NCBI RefSeq assembly: GCF_015352425.1
Contig: NZ_JADKNH010000010.1
Coordinates: forward strand, 1 to 64,000
DNA: 64,000 nucleotides
Source: Fusibacter ferrireducens
GTDB lineage: Bacteria; Bacillota; Clostridia; Peptostreptococcales; Acidaminobacteraceae
Direction of reading: 5' to 3'
The notes under the pieces were generated by a model that saw only the letters and a program-made list of their open reading frames with translations, made no database searches and was not told the origin of the DNA. Made by a program: the position numbers and the translations under genes. Below are positions 9,626 through 17,719 of the stretch, piece by piece (position 1 is the stretch's first letter; every line of letters begins with the position of its first letter).

Positions 9626-9706
9626 GCCCCACCCCTATAAGATTCTGCGACAAGAAGTCCTCGGCTTGAGCCTGCGGATTGTCGCTTCACCTTATAGGGG
9701 TGGGGC
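9626..9706. repeat. Long palindromic element, copy 1
   Basis: A perfect 16-bp stem (9626-9641 with 9691-9706; GCCCCACCCCTATAAG) encloses a 49-nt loop that folds again: GCGACAA pairs with TTGTCGC, and GGC TTGA GCC closes the tip. The loop begins GATTCTGCGACAAGAAGTCC. The same loop sequence occurs inverted at 9917-9964. It lies 27 bp after the aminopeptidase stop. No U-run follows on the plus strand, so it is not a canonical terminator on its own. Confidence 0.85.
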
Positions 9707-9900
9707 TTGGTAATTTCAAGTCCCTTGCTAATGCTTTTACCAAGCAATTTATCTCGGTTTCAGGTGTGTCAATCTTCATTGTGAGTTTCCACAAATTTAC
9801 ATACACCTATTTTGTATGTTTTCTAAATAGATAGCTGCCTTTTTAGCTCTGCATGAATATCGAAGAGCGATCATATCAACAATCTGTTTTAAACTACAAG

Positions 9901-9980
9901 AGCCCCTATATATTAGATGACGCGGCAATCCACAGGCGCAGCCGAGGACTTCTTGTCGCAGAATCTAATATATAGGGGCT
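9901..9980. repeat. Long palindromic element, copy 2 (inverted), also a terminator
   Basis: A perfect 16-bp stem (9901-9916 with 9965-9980; AGCCCCTATATATTAG). Its 48-nt loop, read on the minus strand, matches the loop of copy 1 over about 45 nt with only a handful of changes, while the outer stems differ in sequence but both pair perfectly. It is followed by CTTTTTTT on the plus strand, so it can terminate plus-strand transcripts. It lies 16 bp beyond the purD stop. The 9707-9900 spacer between the copies holds no gene I can support. Confidence 0.85.
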
Positions 9981-9996
9981 CTTTTTTTCCAAACGC

Positions 9997-11256
9997 TTAA
10001 ATTTCGATTTTCTTCCCTATATCCGTCCTGTAAAATGATTTTGGGAAATCAATGCACTGGACAGCTTCATAGGCAGTTTGTTTTGCGCTTTCTAGAGTTT
10101 TACCGAGTGCAGTGACCCCTAAAACCCTTCCACCGTTGGAGACTAGTTTATCGTCAACGCTCTTTGTACCACAGTGGTATACGATTGCATTTTTAACCTC
10201 AGAAGTCCCTTTGATCTCAATCCCTTTTTCATAAGCATCCGGATATCCCTCAGAGGCCATGATCACACACACTGCATGTTCAGGCTTCCACTTCAATTCA
10301 ATTTGATCTAATTCACCTGCAATCACAGCTTCAAAGACTTCAATCAAATCATTTTCCATTCTCGGCAAAGTCACCTCTGTTTCAGGATCGCCAAACCGTA
10401 CATTGTACTCTATGACATTGATGTCGTCTCCTTCAATCATAATGCCGATGAATAGGATGCCCTTAAACTCGATACCATCCTCATGGATACCTTGGATAAA
10501 TGGTTCTAGCAATCTGGTCTTGATTTTGGCCATGATCTCATCATCTATGATTTGACTTGGGGAATAAGTGCCCATGCCCCCAGTGTTTGGACCGATGTCA
10601 TTGTTAAACGCCTTTTTATAGTCTTGAGCAGGTGCCATAGGCAAAATTGTCTTTCCATCCACAAAGCAGAGAATAGAAGCCTCAATGCCCGTTAGAAAGG
10701 CTTCAAGAACAACTTTGTTACCTGAGTCGCCAAATATTTTATCCGACATGATTTCTCTAAGTGCCTTTTGAGCTTCATCTTCATTTTGTGCAATGATAAC
10801 CCCTTTACCAGCCGCTAAACCATCCGCTTTGATGACGATTGGAAATCCAAATTGATCCACTTCTTCAATTGCTTTTTCCACATCGAGGTATTCCTTATAG
10901 GGCGCTGTGGGAATGCCATGTTTCATGAGAAAGCTCTTTGTAAATGCTTTACTGCCTTCAAATTGTGCCGCTTCTTTATTGGGACCAAAAACCTTTAAAC
11001 CCTCGGCCTCAAATGCATCCACAAGCCCTGCAACCAGTGGCGCTTCAGGTCCGACAATGGTCAAATCAATCTGTTCCTTTTGGGCAAATGCCAACAGAGA
11101 TCTCGTATCCTCCACATGAATATTGACGCATTCTGCAATCTCAGAGATGCCCGCGTTACCCGGTGCTACAAATATTTTTTCAACTTTTGGGCTCTCTAAA
11201 ATTTTATGACAAATCGCATGTTCTCTGCCGCCACTGCCGATAATTAATACTTTCAT
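9997..11256 (-). CDS. purD: Phosphoribosylamine-glycine ligase
   Basis: Joins phosphoribosylamine and glycine with ATP to make GAR, step 2 of IMP synthesis. ATG 11256 opens MKVLIIGSGGREHAICHKIL, the family's exact N-terminus, preceded by GTAGGTAAGCAT. The open frame upstream overlaps purH and is not coding. 419 aa, normal length. ATP-grasp features are visible: GPNKEAAQFEGSKAFTK, the Gly-rich KADGLAAGKGV loop, and the metal-binding YNVRFGDPETE. It is the last gene of the pur operon, 49 bp after purH, and runs into the palindromic elements. Confidence 0.98.
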   Translation of the reverse strand: MKVLIIGSGGREHAICHKILESPKVEKIFVAPGNAGISEIAECVNIHVEDTRSLLAFAQKEQIDLTIVGPEAPLVAGLVDAFEAEGLKVFGPNKEAAQFEGSKAFTKSFLMKHGIPTAPYKEYLDVEKAIEEVDQFGFPIVIKADGLAAGKGVIIAQNEDEAQKALREIMSDKIFGDSGNKVVLEAFLTGIEASILCFVDGKTILPMAPAQDYKKAFNNDIGPNTGGMGTYSPSQIIDDEIMAKIKTRLLEPFIQGIHEDGIEFKGILFIGIMIEGDDINVIEYNVRFGDPETEVTLPRMENDLIEVFEAVIAGELDQIELKWKPEHAVCVIMASEGYPDAYEKGIEIKGTSEVKNAIVYHCGTKSVDDKLVSNGGRVLGVTALGKTLESAKQTAYEAVQCIDFPKSFYRTDIGKKIEI

Positions 11257-11305
11257 ATGCTTACCTACTTTCAATATGCTTAGTCTACTATTCTTGTCAT
11301 CACAT

Positions 11306-12847
11306 TTAGTGTTTAAAGTGACGCATACCGGTAAAGACCATTGCAATGCCATATTGATTGGCTGTGTCAATCACTTCTTGATCTCTGATAGAACCGCCTG
11401 GCTGAATAATTGCAGAAATGCCAGCTTTTGCAGCAGCCACAATTGAATCTCCAAATGGGAAATATGCATCTGATGCAAGCACAGCGCCTTTAGTTGGAAA
11501 ATTGGATTGTCTGATTGCATTTTCAGTGGCCCATACCCGACTTACTTGACCTTGACCAATACCAAGCGTCTGTCCATCTTTAGTGACGACAATGCCATTT
11601 GACTTGGAGTGTTTACAGACCTTCATGGCAAATTTAAGTTCTTCAATTTCTTTTTTAGTTGGAATGCGATCGGTTACAATTTCAAGATCTCCATCAAACA
11701 TAGAACGATCTGAATCCTGTATGATCATGCCTCCGTGAATTTTCTTCATATCAAAGCTGAATTCAGAAATAGGCTGACTGATATTTTTAAGTTTTAAAAG
11801 GCGAATATTTTTCTTTGTTGTGAGCACTTTAATCGCTTCTTCATCAAAGTCTGGTGCAATGACGATCTCAACAAAGATCTCATTAATTTTAACTGCTGTT
11901 TTATGGTCAATTGGTCGATTCGCCGCAACAATGCCACCGTAAATAGACTGAGGATCACAGTCATATGCTTTTTGATAAGCGTGTAAAATGTCGAACCCAA
12001 CACCTACGCCGCAAGGATTTGCATGTTTTGCAGCCACAACAGCAGGTTGTTCAAACTCTTTTAACAAAGCCAGCGCGCCATTGGTGTCATTTATATTGTT
12101 AAACGAGAGCTCTTTCCCGTGTAGCTGAACAGCTTCTGCTAAAGTTCCACCCGTTGAAATGGCTTCTTTATAGAAGGCACCTTGTTGATGTGGGTTTTCG
12201 CCATATCTTAGATCTTGGATTTTTTCAAAAGTAACCGTTAAGGTCTCTGGGAACTTCTCACGATTGCCCTTTTGTCTCAAGTATTCTGCAATCATGGTGT
12301 CGTAATGTGCTGTGTGCGAAAAGACTTTAAGGGCGAAATCATATTTCATCTCATAATCGGCATCCCCTTTAGTCTTTATGGCCTCTATCGCCTTTTCATA
12401 ATCTTTTGGATCGACAAGCACAATCACATCCTGATGATTTTTAGCAGCTGATCTGAGCATTGTTGGACCGCCGATATCGATGTTCTCTATGGCATCTTCA
12501 AGGGCAACATTGGGCTTTGAAATGGTCTCCTTAAACGGATAGAGATTAATTGCCACCAAATCAATGGTTTGAATATCAAGTGACTCCAGTTGCTTCATAT
12601 GATCTGGATTCGCTCTCATCGCCAATATACCACCATGAACCGCTGGATGCAAAGTCTTGACTCTGCCATCTAAACACTCTGGAAAGTTTGTAATTTCACT
12701 GATATTTTTAACCGGAATACCTGCATCTTTAATGGCTTTTTCAGTACCACCTGTTGAAATGAGTTCTACACCTAGTGCATCCAGTGCTCTTGCAAACTCT
12801 ACAATACCTGTTTTGTCTGAAACGCTTAAAAGTGCTCTCTTAATCAT
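11306..12847 (-). CDS. purH: Bifunctional AICAR transformylase / IMP cyclohydrolase
   Basis: Catalyses the last two steps to IMP: formyl transfer from 10-formyl-THF to AICAR, then ring closure. 513 aa, the usual length. The N-terminal MGS-like cyclohydrolase domain (about 1-190) starts [18 protein letters not shown]. The transformylase domain holds the catalytic KHANPCGVG loop and ends with [14 protein letters not shown] and the terminal [22 protein letters not shown] precedes ATG 12847. It lies 11 bp after purN. Confidence 0.98.
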   Translation of the reverse strand: MIKRALLSVSDKTGIVEFARALDALGVELISTGGTEKAIKDAGIPVKNISEITNFPECLDGRVKTLHPAVHGGILAMRANPDHMKQLESLDIQTIDLVAINLYPFKETISKPNVALEDAIENIDIGGPTMLRSAAKNHQDVIVLVDPKDYEKAIEAIKTKGDADYEMKYDFALKVFSHTAHYDTMIAEYLRQKGNREKFPETLTVTFEKIQDLRYGENPHQQGAFYKEAISTGGTLAEAVQLHGKELSFNNINDTNGALALLKEFEQPAVVAAKHANPCGVGVGFDILHAYQKAYDCDPQSIYGGIVAANRPIDHKTAVKINEIFVEIVIAPDFDEEAIKVLTTKKNIRLLKLKNISQPISEFSFDMKKIHGGMIIQDSDRSMFDGDLEIVTDRIPTKKEIEELKFAMKVCKHSKSNGIVVTKDGQTLGIGQGQVSRVWATENAIRQSNFPTKGAVLASDAYFPFGDSIVAAAKAGISAIIQPGGSIRDQEVIDTANQYGIAMVFTGMRHFKH

Positions 12848-12858
12848 TTTTCTGCCTC

Positions 12859-13464
12859 CTAAAGACCAATTTTCACTTGTCCCATTTGTATCGCCTTAAT
12901 GGTACCCACCATAAGACGATGTTCCACCTCTAATACACGTGCAGCTAAAGTTTTAGCGGTATCATCAGCCATTACGCTTACGCGTTCCTGTCTAATGATC
13001 TCCCCTGTATCCACACCTTCGTCTACAAAGTGCGTCGTTGCGCCAGATTCCTTTTCCTGATTGAGAATCACGGCTTCATGCACATGCTCGCCATAAAACC
13101 CCTCACCGCAGTATTTGGGAATCAGTGAAGGGTGAATGTTGATAATTCTTTTTTCAAATTGCTTGATAATTTTGGGAGATAAAATACTCAAATAACCTGC
13201 TAAGACGACGAGATCAACCGCTTCATTTACAAGCAAATTCAGTAAGGCTTCATGTCTTGCTGAGATATCTTTATAATTGCCAATGCCAATATAAGCCGTC
13301 TTGATGTTATGTTTCTGAGCTCGCTCAAGGCCAAATGCATTTTTGCGATTTGAAATCACCACTTTGATTTCTGCATCAAGTTCATGGCTTTCAATAGCGT
13401 CTATAATTGCTTGCAGATTTGAGCCGCCGCCGGATATTAGAACGGCTAGTTTTAGCCTTGACAT
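12859..13464 (-). CDS. purN: GAR transformylase (10-formyl-THF dependent)
   Basis: Formylates GAR to FGAR. 201 aa, normal for the family. Key parts are the phosphate loop [12 protein letters not shown], the catalytic Asn and His of INIHPSLIP, and the Asp of [13 protein letters not shown]. The start ATG 13464 lies inside the 3' end of purM. GAAGGAG within the last purM codons serves as its ribosome site, giving a 13-bp overlap that implies translational coupling. Confidence 0.97.
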   Translation of the reverse strand: MSRLKLAVLISGGGSNLQAIIDAIESHELDAEIKVVISNRKNAFGLERAQKHNIKTAYIGIGNYKDISARHEALLNLLVNEAVDLVVLAGYLSILSPKIIKQFEKRIINIHPSLIPKYCGEGFYGEHVHEAVILNQEKESGATTHFVDEGVDTGEIIRQERVSVMADDTAKTLAARVLEVEHRLMVGTIKAIQMGQVKIGL

Positions 13465-14492
13465 AACTGAACTCCTTCATGCTGATCTGTAACGGTTCCC
13501 ATGACATAGCCCTTCTCTCCAAGTGATTCTAAAAGTGCCAAAGTTGAAGCTTCATCTTCCTTTGAAACCACCAAAATATAGCCAATACCCATATTGAAAG
13601 TTGCAAACATCTCTTCTAAATCAATGTTGCCCTGCTCCATCATATAGTTGAAAACAGGCAGAATTGGCCAAGTGCCTAATTGAATGTCAACCCCAAATCC
13701 TTTAGGTATGATTCTTGGAATATTTTCGAAAAATCCCCCGCCAGTCATGTGGACCATTCCTTTAACGGTTGTTTTTTCAAGGACTTTCAAAACGCTTTTA
13801 ACGTATATCTTCGTAGGTTCTATCAGAACATTGCCAAGTGTATCTCCTAGTGCCTCTATATAATCATCCAATTTTAAATTCAGTTTGTCAAAAAAAAGTT
13901 TTCTCACAAGGCTGTAGCCATTCGAATGAATGCCAGATGAAGCCAATCCAATGAGCACATCCTCAGATTTGATATCCGCGCCTGTGATGATTTTAGACTC
14001 ATCCACAACGCCCACAGCAAACCCTGCCATATCGTACTCACCCGCTTGATAAAATCCTGGCATTTCAGCGGTTTCACCACCCAACAACGGCATTGCGGAT
14101 AATTTACAACCGTCTGTGATCCCTTTGACAAGCGCCGCCGCTTTTTCAGCCTCCAGATGACCCGTTGCCAAATAATCGAGGAAAAATAAAGGGGTTGCAC
14201 CCTGGCACAAAATATCATTTACACACATTGCCACTAAGTCTTGACCTACTGTATCGTGCTTATCCATCATAAATGCGATTTTAAGTTTAGTGCCCACACC
14301 GTCTGTTCCCGCCACGAGAACTGGACTTTCAAACTGGCCGCTCAACCTCAACAAACCGCCAAAACTTCCAAGATCACCAATAACATCATCATTAAAGGTT
14401 TCTTTAACATGTTTCTTCATCAACTCAACAGCTCTTGCGCCTTCTTTTACATCAACGCCAGCCTCTTGATAAGTCAATTTATTATCACTCAT
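13452..14492 (-). CDS. purM: AIR synthetase (FGAM cyclo-ligase)
   Basis: ATP-dependent ring closure of FGAM to AIR, a PurM/PurL-fold enzyme. About 346 aa, normal. Motifs include GVGTKLKIAFMMDKHDTVGQ, MCVNDILCQGA and GGETAEMPGFY. Two ATG codons are adjacent (14495 and 14492). AAGGAG sits only 3 nt from the first and 6 nt from the second, so the second is slightly favoured. The coding end overlaps purN. Confidence 0.97.
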   Translation of the reverse strand: MSDNKLTYQEAGVDVKEGARAVELMKKHVKETFNDDVIGDLGSFGGLLRLSGQFESPVLVAGTDGVGTKLKIAFMMDKHDTVGQDLVAMCVNDILCQGATPLFFLDYLATGHLEAEKAAALVKGITDGCKLSAMPLLGGETAEMPGFYQAGEYDMAGFAVGVVDESKIITGADIKSEDVLIGLASSGIHSNGYSLVRKLFFDKLNLKLDDYIEALGDTLGNVLIEPTKIYVKSVLKVLEKTTVKGMVHMTGGGFFENIPRIIPKGFGVDIQLGTWPILPVFNYMMEQGNIDLEEMFATFNMGIGYILVVSKEDEASTLALLESLGEKGYVMGTVTDQHEGVQLCQG

Positions 14493-14575
14493 CATAAACT
14501 CCTTTATCCATTAAGATCCTTTGACTTTAAAAGCAATCACTCGAAATTAATCACTTGAGAAAGCATTTAAGCTTT

Positions 14576-15991
14576 TTAACATTTTTCAAACATGTTTTTG
14601 TCGCCTTCTTTTGGCACATCCATTGGATAGTCGCCATTAAAGCAAGCTGTGCACAATTCATTTTTCTTCATGCCAATGGATTCAACAAGACCTTCAACGC
14701 TCAGATAAGCTAAACTATCCGCTTCAGTCATTTCCCTTATCTGCTCAATTGTATGCGTTGCGCCAATAAGTTGCGCACGATTTGGCGTATCAATGCCAAA
14801 GTAGCATGAATGTGATACAGGTGGTGAACTCACTCGAATATGAACTTCTGTAGCACCCGCTTCTTTGAGCATATTGACAAGTCTTCTGCTCGTTGTCCCC
14901 CTCACGATGGAATCGTCAATGAGAATCAATCTTTTACCTTCTATATTTTCTCGCATGGTATTCAGCTTTAATCTCACTGCGAGCTCTCTTGACTTCTGAT
15001 CGGGTTGAATAAAAGTTCTCCCCATATATTTATTTTTGATTAGACCGATATCAAAGGGAATACCCGATTCTTCAGCATAACCAATGGCAGCTGCAATGCC
15101 CGAATCCGGTACTGCAATCACCATGTCCGCTTCAACGGGGCTCTCCTGAGCTAAAATCTTACCTGCTTTTTTACGCGTGATAAAGACATTTTTACCATCG
15201 ATGATACTATCAGGTCTTGCAAAGTAAACGTATTCAAAACAGCAAACCGCTTTGCGTTTTGTCTCATCATACATAATAGACTCTATGCCATTTTCATCGA
15301 TTACAACGATTTCACCCGGTTCAATATCCCTTATAAATTCAGCGCCAACGACATCATGGGCACAGGTTTCTGATGCGAGTACGTACCCATTGTCCATTTT
15401 TGCAAGTGACAGTGGACGCAAACCGTGTGGATCTCTGACGCCAACAAGCATGTTATCAATGATAACCACCAGTGCAAACGATCCTCTGATTTCTTTTACA
15501 GCTTCTATTACAGCTTCTCTCATACCTAAGTGATAATTCTTGGCAATCAAATTGGCAATGACTTCCGAATCGATTGAAGTTTGGAAGATAGAACCCTCAT
15601 CTTCAAGTCGATCTCTAATCTCACCTGCATTGACTAAATTGCCATTGTGTGCAAGGGCAATACTCCCCCCTTTATATCTCACCACAAGCGGCTGTGCATT
15701 GGAGACATAGCTTTCGCCAGTAGTGGAATATCTGACGTGTCCAATGCCAATATCTGCAGGCAATCGATCTAATATTTCACTGGAAAAAACTTCTTGAACG
15801 AGCCCCATTTCTTTATAATACTGCATTTTTCTATCTTTAAGCACTGCAATGCCGGCACTTTCTTGTCCTCTATGTTGAAGCGCAATCAGTCCAAAACACA
15901 GCATTTGCGAAATATTTTCCACACCAGGTGCATATACCCCAATAACACCACACTCTTCTTTCAATTTATCGAGTTCTAAAAAATCAGTCAT
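14576..15991 (-). CDS. purF: Amidophosphoribosyltransferase, Fe-S type
   Basis: First committed step of purine synthesis: PRPP plus glutamine to phosphoribosylamine. ATG 15991 is chosen because ATGAGGAGGATGAA lies just upstream, giving 471 aa. The first residues MTDFLELDKLKEE form a short propeptide removed to expose the catalytic Cys of CGVIGVY. The C-terminal half has the PRPP loop LILIDDSIVRGTTSRR. Cys residues in VCCFEYVYFARPDS, SHSCYFG and LCTACFNGDYP match the four [4Fe-4S] ligands of the Bacillus-type enzyme, which is oxygen-labile. Operon position is between purC and purM. Confidence 0.98.
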   Translation of the reverse strand: MTDFLELDKLKEECGVIGVYAPGVENISQMLCFGLIALQHRGQESAGIAVLKDRKMQYYKEMGLVQEVFSSEILDRLPADIGIGHVRYSTTGESYVSNAQPLVVRYKGGSIALAHNGNLVNAGEIRDRLEDEGSIFQTSIDSEVIANLIAKNYHLGMREAVIEAVKEIRGSFALVVIIDNMLVGVRDPHGLRPLSLAKMDNGYVLASETCAHDVVGAEFIRDIEPGEIVVIDENGIESIMYDETKRKAVCCFEYVYFARPDSIIDGKNVFITRKKAGKILAQESPVEADMVIAVPDSGIAAAIGYAEESGIPFDIGLIKNKYMGRTFIQPDQKSRELAVRLKLNTMRENIEGKRLILIDDSIVRGTTSRRLVNMLKEAGATEVHIRVSSPPVSHSCYFGIDTPNRAQLIGATHTIEQIREMTEADSLAYLSVEGLVESIGMKKNELCTACFNGDYPMDVPKEGDKNMFEKC

Positions 15992-16013
15992 TTCATCCTC
16001 CTCATGACAGAGA

Positions 16014-16718
16014 CTATTTTTCAAGTCTACCAAGTACCTGCTGATAGGTATCTTCTACATTACCTAAGTCTCTTCTAAAACGGTCCTTATCCATTTTCTC
16101 ATTTGTATGAGCATCCCAGAGACGACAAGTATCCGGGCTGATCTCATCTGCCAAAATCACTTCATCTTTAAAAACGCCAAATTCGAGTTTAAAATCAATC
16201 AATTTGAGATCTCTTTCAAGGAAAAATGCTTTTAAAATATCGTTTATTTGGAATGAGTACGCTTTTATTTTTTCCACTTGCGCTTCTGTGGCAAGCTCAA
16301 TTGCAGCGATGTGGTACTCATTGATCATTGGATCTCCCAGTTCATCATCTTTATAACAAAACTCTAGAACCGTTTGTTTCATTGGAACGCCCTCTTCAAG
16401 ACCTAATCGCTTAGAAAGAGAACCTGCTGCAACATTTCTCACAATAACTTCAAGCGGTAATATTTTAACGGCTTTTACATACTGTTCGCGATCGTTTATC
16501 AATGTTTCAAAATGTGTTGGAATGCCCTTTTCTTCAAGCATTTTAAAGAGCAATGCACTCATTTTATTGTTGACGATACCCTTGTCGTGAATTGTGCCTT
16601 TTTTTACCCCATTAAATGCCGTCGCATCATCTTTGTACTCTACTATATAGTAATCTGCATTTTCTGTTTTATAAACTTTTTTTGCTTTGCCTTCATATAA
16701 CATTTCTAATTTTTCCAT
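16014..16718 (-). CDS. purC: SAICAR synthetase
   Basis: Condenses CAIR with aspartate using ATP. 234 aa, the compact bacterial length. Typical motifs are [12 protein letters not shown] at the N-terminus, [24 protein letters not shown] and [12 protein letters not shown]. The ribosome site ACTTGGAGGATAAAG precedes ATG 16718. It follows purE by 132 bp, the widest gap in the operon. That gap contains no gene and only a short CTCATCTCT direct repeat. Confidence 0.98.
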   Translation of the reverse strand: MEKLEMLYEGKAKKVYKTENADYYIVEYKDDATAFNGVKKGTIHDKGIVNNKMSALLFKMLEEKGIPTHFETLINDREQYVKAVKILPLEVIVRNVAAGSLSKRLGLEEGVPMKQTVLEFCYKDDELGDPMINEYHIAAIELATEAQVEKIKAYSFQINDILKAFFLERDLKLIDFKLEFGVFKDEVILADEISPDTCRLWDAHTNEKMDKDRFRRDLGNVEDTYQQVLGRLEK

Positions 16719-16850
16719 CTTTATCCTCCAAGTTTTAATGATCCAATGATCTTATTTTTATCTCCATCCAATCTGATAACAGGCTTTCTCTAGCATTTAT
16801 TTCATGAATTCTACTCATCTCTCATGACTTCTGCTCATCTCTGAAAAAAT

Positions 16851-17336
16851 CTAATAGCGCGCTTGAATTGCCGCATCTTTTTCAATGACTTGATCTGCCA
16901 TAGTAAGTCTATATGCTTTCATTTTTTCTCTTAATTCTGAATATTTAATAGATAACATTTGGATTGCCAACAGTGCCGCATTTTCTGCACCATTGATAGC
17001 AACTGTTGCCACAGGAATTCCACTTGGCATCTGTACAATAGACAGCAATGAATCCAGGCCATCCATTGTGGACGATTTAATGGGCAATCCGATAACCGGT
17101 AATGGTGTTACACCAGCTATAACCCCTGGTAAATGCGCCGCCTTTCCCGCTGCACCAATAATCACTTCAAATCCATTTGCCTCTGCTTCCATTGCAAAAG
17201 CGACTGCCAAATGCGGTGTTCTATGAGCAGATAAAACTCTTGCCACAACCTCAACATCAAAACGCTTTAAAATCTGAATGCTCTTTTCAACCACTTGAAA
17301 ATCTGAGTCACTGCCCATTATAATTGCTACCTTCAT
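16851..17336 (-). CDS. purE: N5-CAIR mutase, class I
   Basis: Carboxylation step between AIR and CAIR. ATG 17336 is chosen, with TTGGAGGAGAAG as ribosome site; the in-frame TTG upstream is part of that site. 161 aa. The class I hallmark SAHRTP is present, as are MGSDSD and AAHLPGVIAG, whereas class II enzymes differ at these sites. Class I normally works with PurK, but no purK is in this window, so a distant purK or direct carboxylation would be needed. It is the first enzyme gene of the operon, behind a leader with its own small frame and terminator. Confidence 0.96.
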   Translation of the reverse strand: MKVAIIMGSDSDFQVVEKSIQILKRFDVEVVARVLSAHRTPHLAVAFAMEAEANGFEVIIGAAGKAAHLPGVIAGVTPLPVIGLPIKSSTMDGLDSLLSIVQMPSGIPVATVAINGAENAALLAIQMLSIKYSELREKMKAYRLTMADQVIEKDAAIQARY

Positions 17337-17425
17337 CTTCTCCTCCAATTCCTAAACATTTCGTGATTGCCTTTTTCACGATTAATATTAATACTATATC
17401 TCATGTGTTTATATATCATGCGTTT

Positions 17426-17456
17426 AAAAAAACCTTCTAACTTTCGTTAAAAGGTT
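17426..17456 (-). terminator. Terminator between the pur leader frame and purE (possible attenuator)
   Basis: On the minus strand AACCTTTTAAC-GAAA-GTTAGAAGGTT forms an 11-bp stem (one G-U pair) with a GAAA tetraloop, followed by seven T. It sits 10 nt after the stop of the 24-codon frame and about 90 nt before purE, inside the presumed operon transcript, so it may act as an attenuator. The early leader bases AAACTTTT could pair weakly with the 3' arm (two G-U pairs), which would be a possible antiterminator. Confidence 0.8.
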
Positions 17457-17465
17457 TTAGACATA

Positions 17466-17540
17466 CTAATTGAACCAATCTTGAAATTGGCCTTGAACGT
17501 CAATCTGATTTAATTTATCCAATTGATTTAAAAGTTTCAC
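17466..17540 (-). CDS. 24-codon leader frame upstream of purE
   Basis: GTG 17540 is preceded by an ideal ribosome site (AGGAGG, 8-nt spacer). It encodes 24 residues, MKLLNQLDKLNQIDVQGQFQ followed by DWFN, ending in TAG. Eleven of 24 residues are Gln, Asn or Asp. It is immediately followed by an intrinsic terminator and then purE, the arrangement of a leader peptide with attenuation. Gln and Asp are the nitrogen donors of purine synthesis, so sensing of charged tRNA is conceivable, but this is inference. It could instead be a free-standing micro-protein. No similarity is recognised. Confidence 0.6.
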   Translation of the reverse strand: MKLLNQLDKLNQIDVQGQFQDWFN

Positions 17541-17558
17541 GTTTCCTGCCTCCTAAAT

Positions 17559-17594
17559 CCGAATAATTTATTCAATGTTACCATATATTATTCG
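17559..17594. promoter_or_regulatory. PurBox-like inverted repeat (PurR operator candidate)
   Basis: CCGAATAAT at 17559-17567 faces ATTATTCG at 17587-17594 with a 19-bp spacer. The Bacillus-type PurBox core is CCGAAC followed by A/T bases, as an inverted pair about 16-17 bp apart. The match here is close, with C to T at one core base and slightly wider spacing. It lies just downstream of the pur promoter, at and after the expected transcription start. Confidence 0.55.
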
Positions 17595-17603
17595 TTCAGA
17601 TTC

Positions 17604-17632
17604 ATCATATAAAAATATCCCCTTGACGTCAA
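17604..17632 (-). promoter_or_regulatory. Promoter of the pur operon
   Basis: On the minus strand TTGACG (17627-17632), a 17-bp spacer and TATGAT (17604-17609) form a near-consensus housekeeping promoter. Transcription would start near 17597, giving a leader of about 260 nt before purE. The -35 hexamer is embedded in the terminator palindrome of the preceding operon. Confidence 0.75.
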
Positions 17633-17639
17633 GGGGATA
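17616..17639 (-). terminator. Terminator of the two-component operon, overlapping the pur promoter
   Basis: A perfect 24-bp palindrome centred at 17627/17628. As RNA on the minus strand it is ATCCCCTTG-ACGT-CAAGGGGAT followed by ATTTTTAT, a workable intrinsic terminator about 80 bp after the histidine kinase stop. The same bases hold the -35 box of the pur promoter. Confidence 0.7.
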
Positions 17640-17719
17640 ACGAATTATTTAATTATATTTTTTTTAAATATTCACTTTTACTATTAGGAACACTAATATT
17701 TTCTATTAGTTCTTCTACT

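Noticed and set aside
9707-9900. A 25-codon minus-strand frame (MIALRYSCRAKKAAIYLENI...)
   Set aside because: It has no ribosome site and no recognisable family; it could be a gene remnant, but nothing supports expression.
11257-11370. N-terminal extension of purD
   Set aside because: The extra 38 codons overlap the end of purH and have no counterpart in the family, while MKVLIIGSGGREHAI at 11256 is the standard start with its own ribosome site.
13452-13464. Frameshift between purM and purN
   Set aside because: Both proteins are full length with intact ends; the 13-bp overlap with a ribosome site inside purM is ordinary translational coupling.
17349-17600. Guanine/purine riboswitch upstream of purE (also sought before purL, 36338-36560)
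   Set aside because: No conserved purine aptamer core was found in either leader; the purE leader instead holds a coding frame and a plain terminator hairpin.
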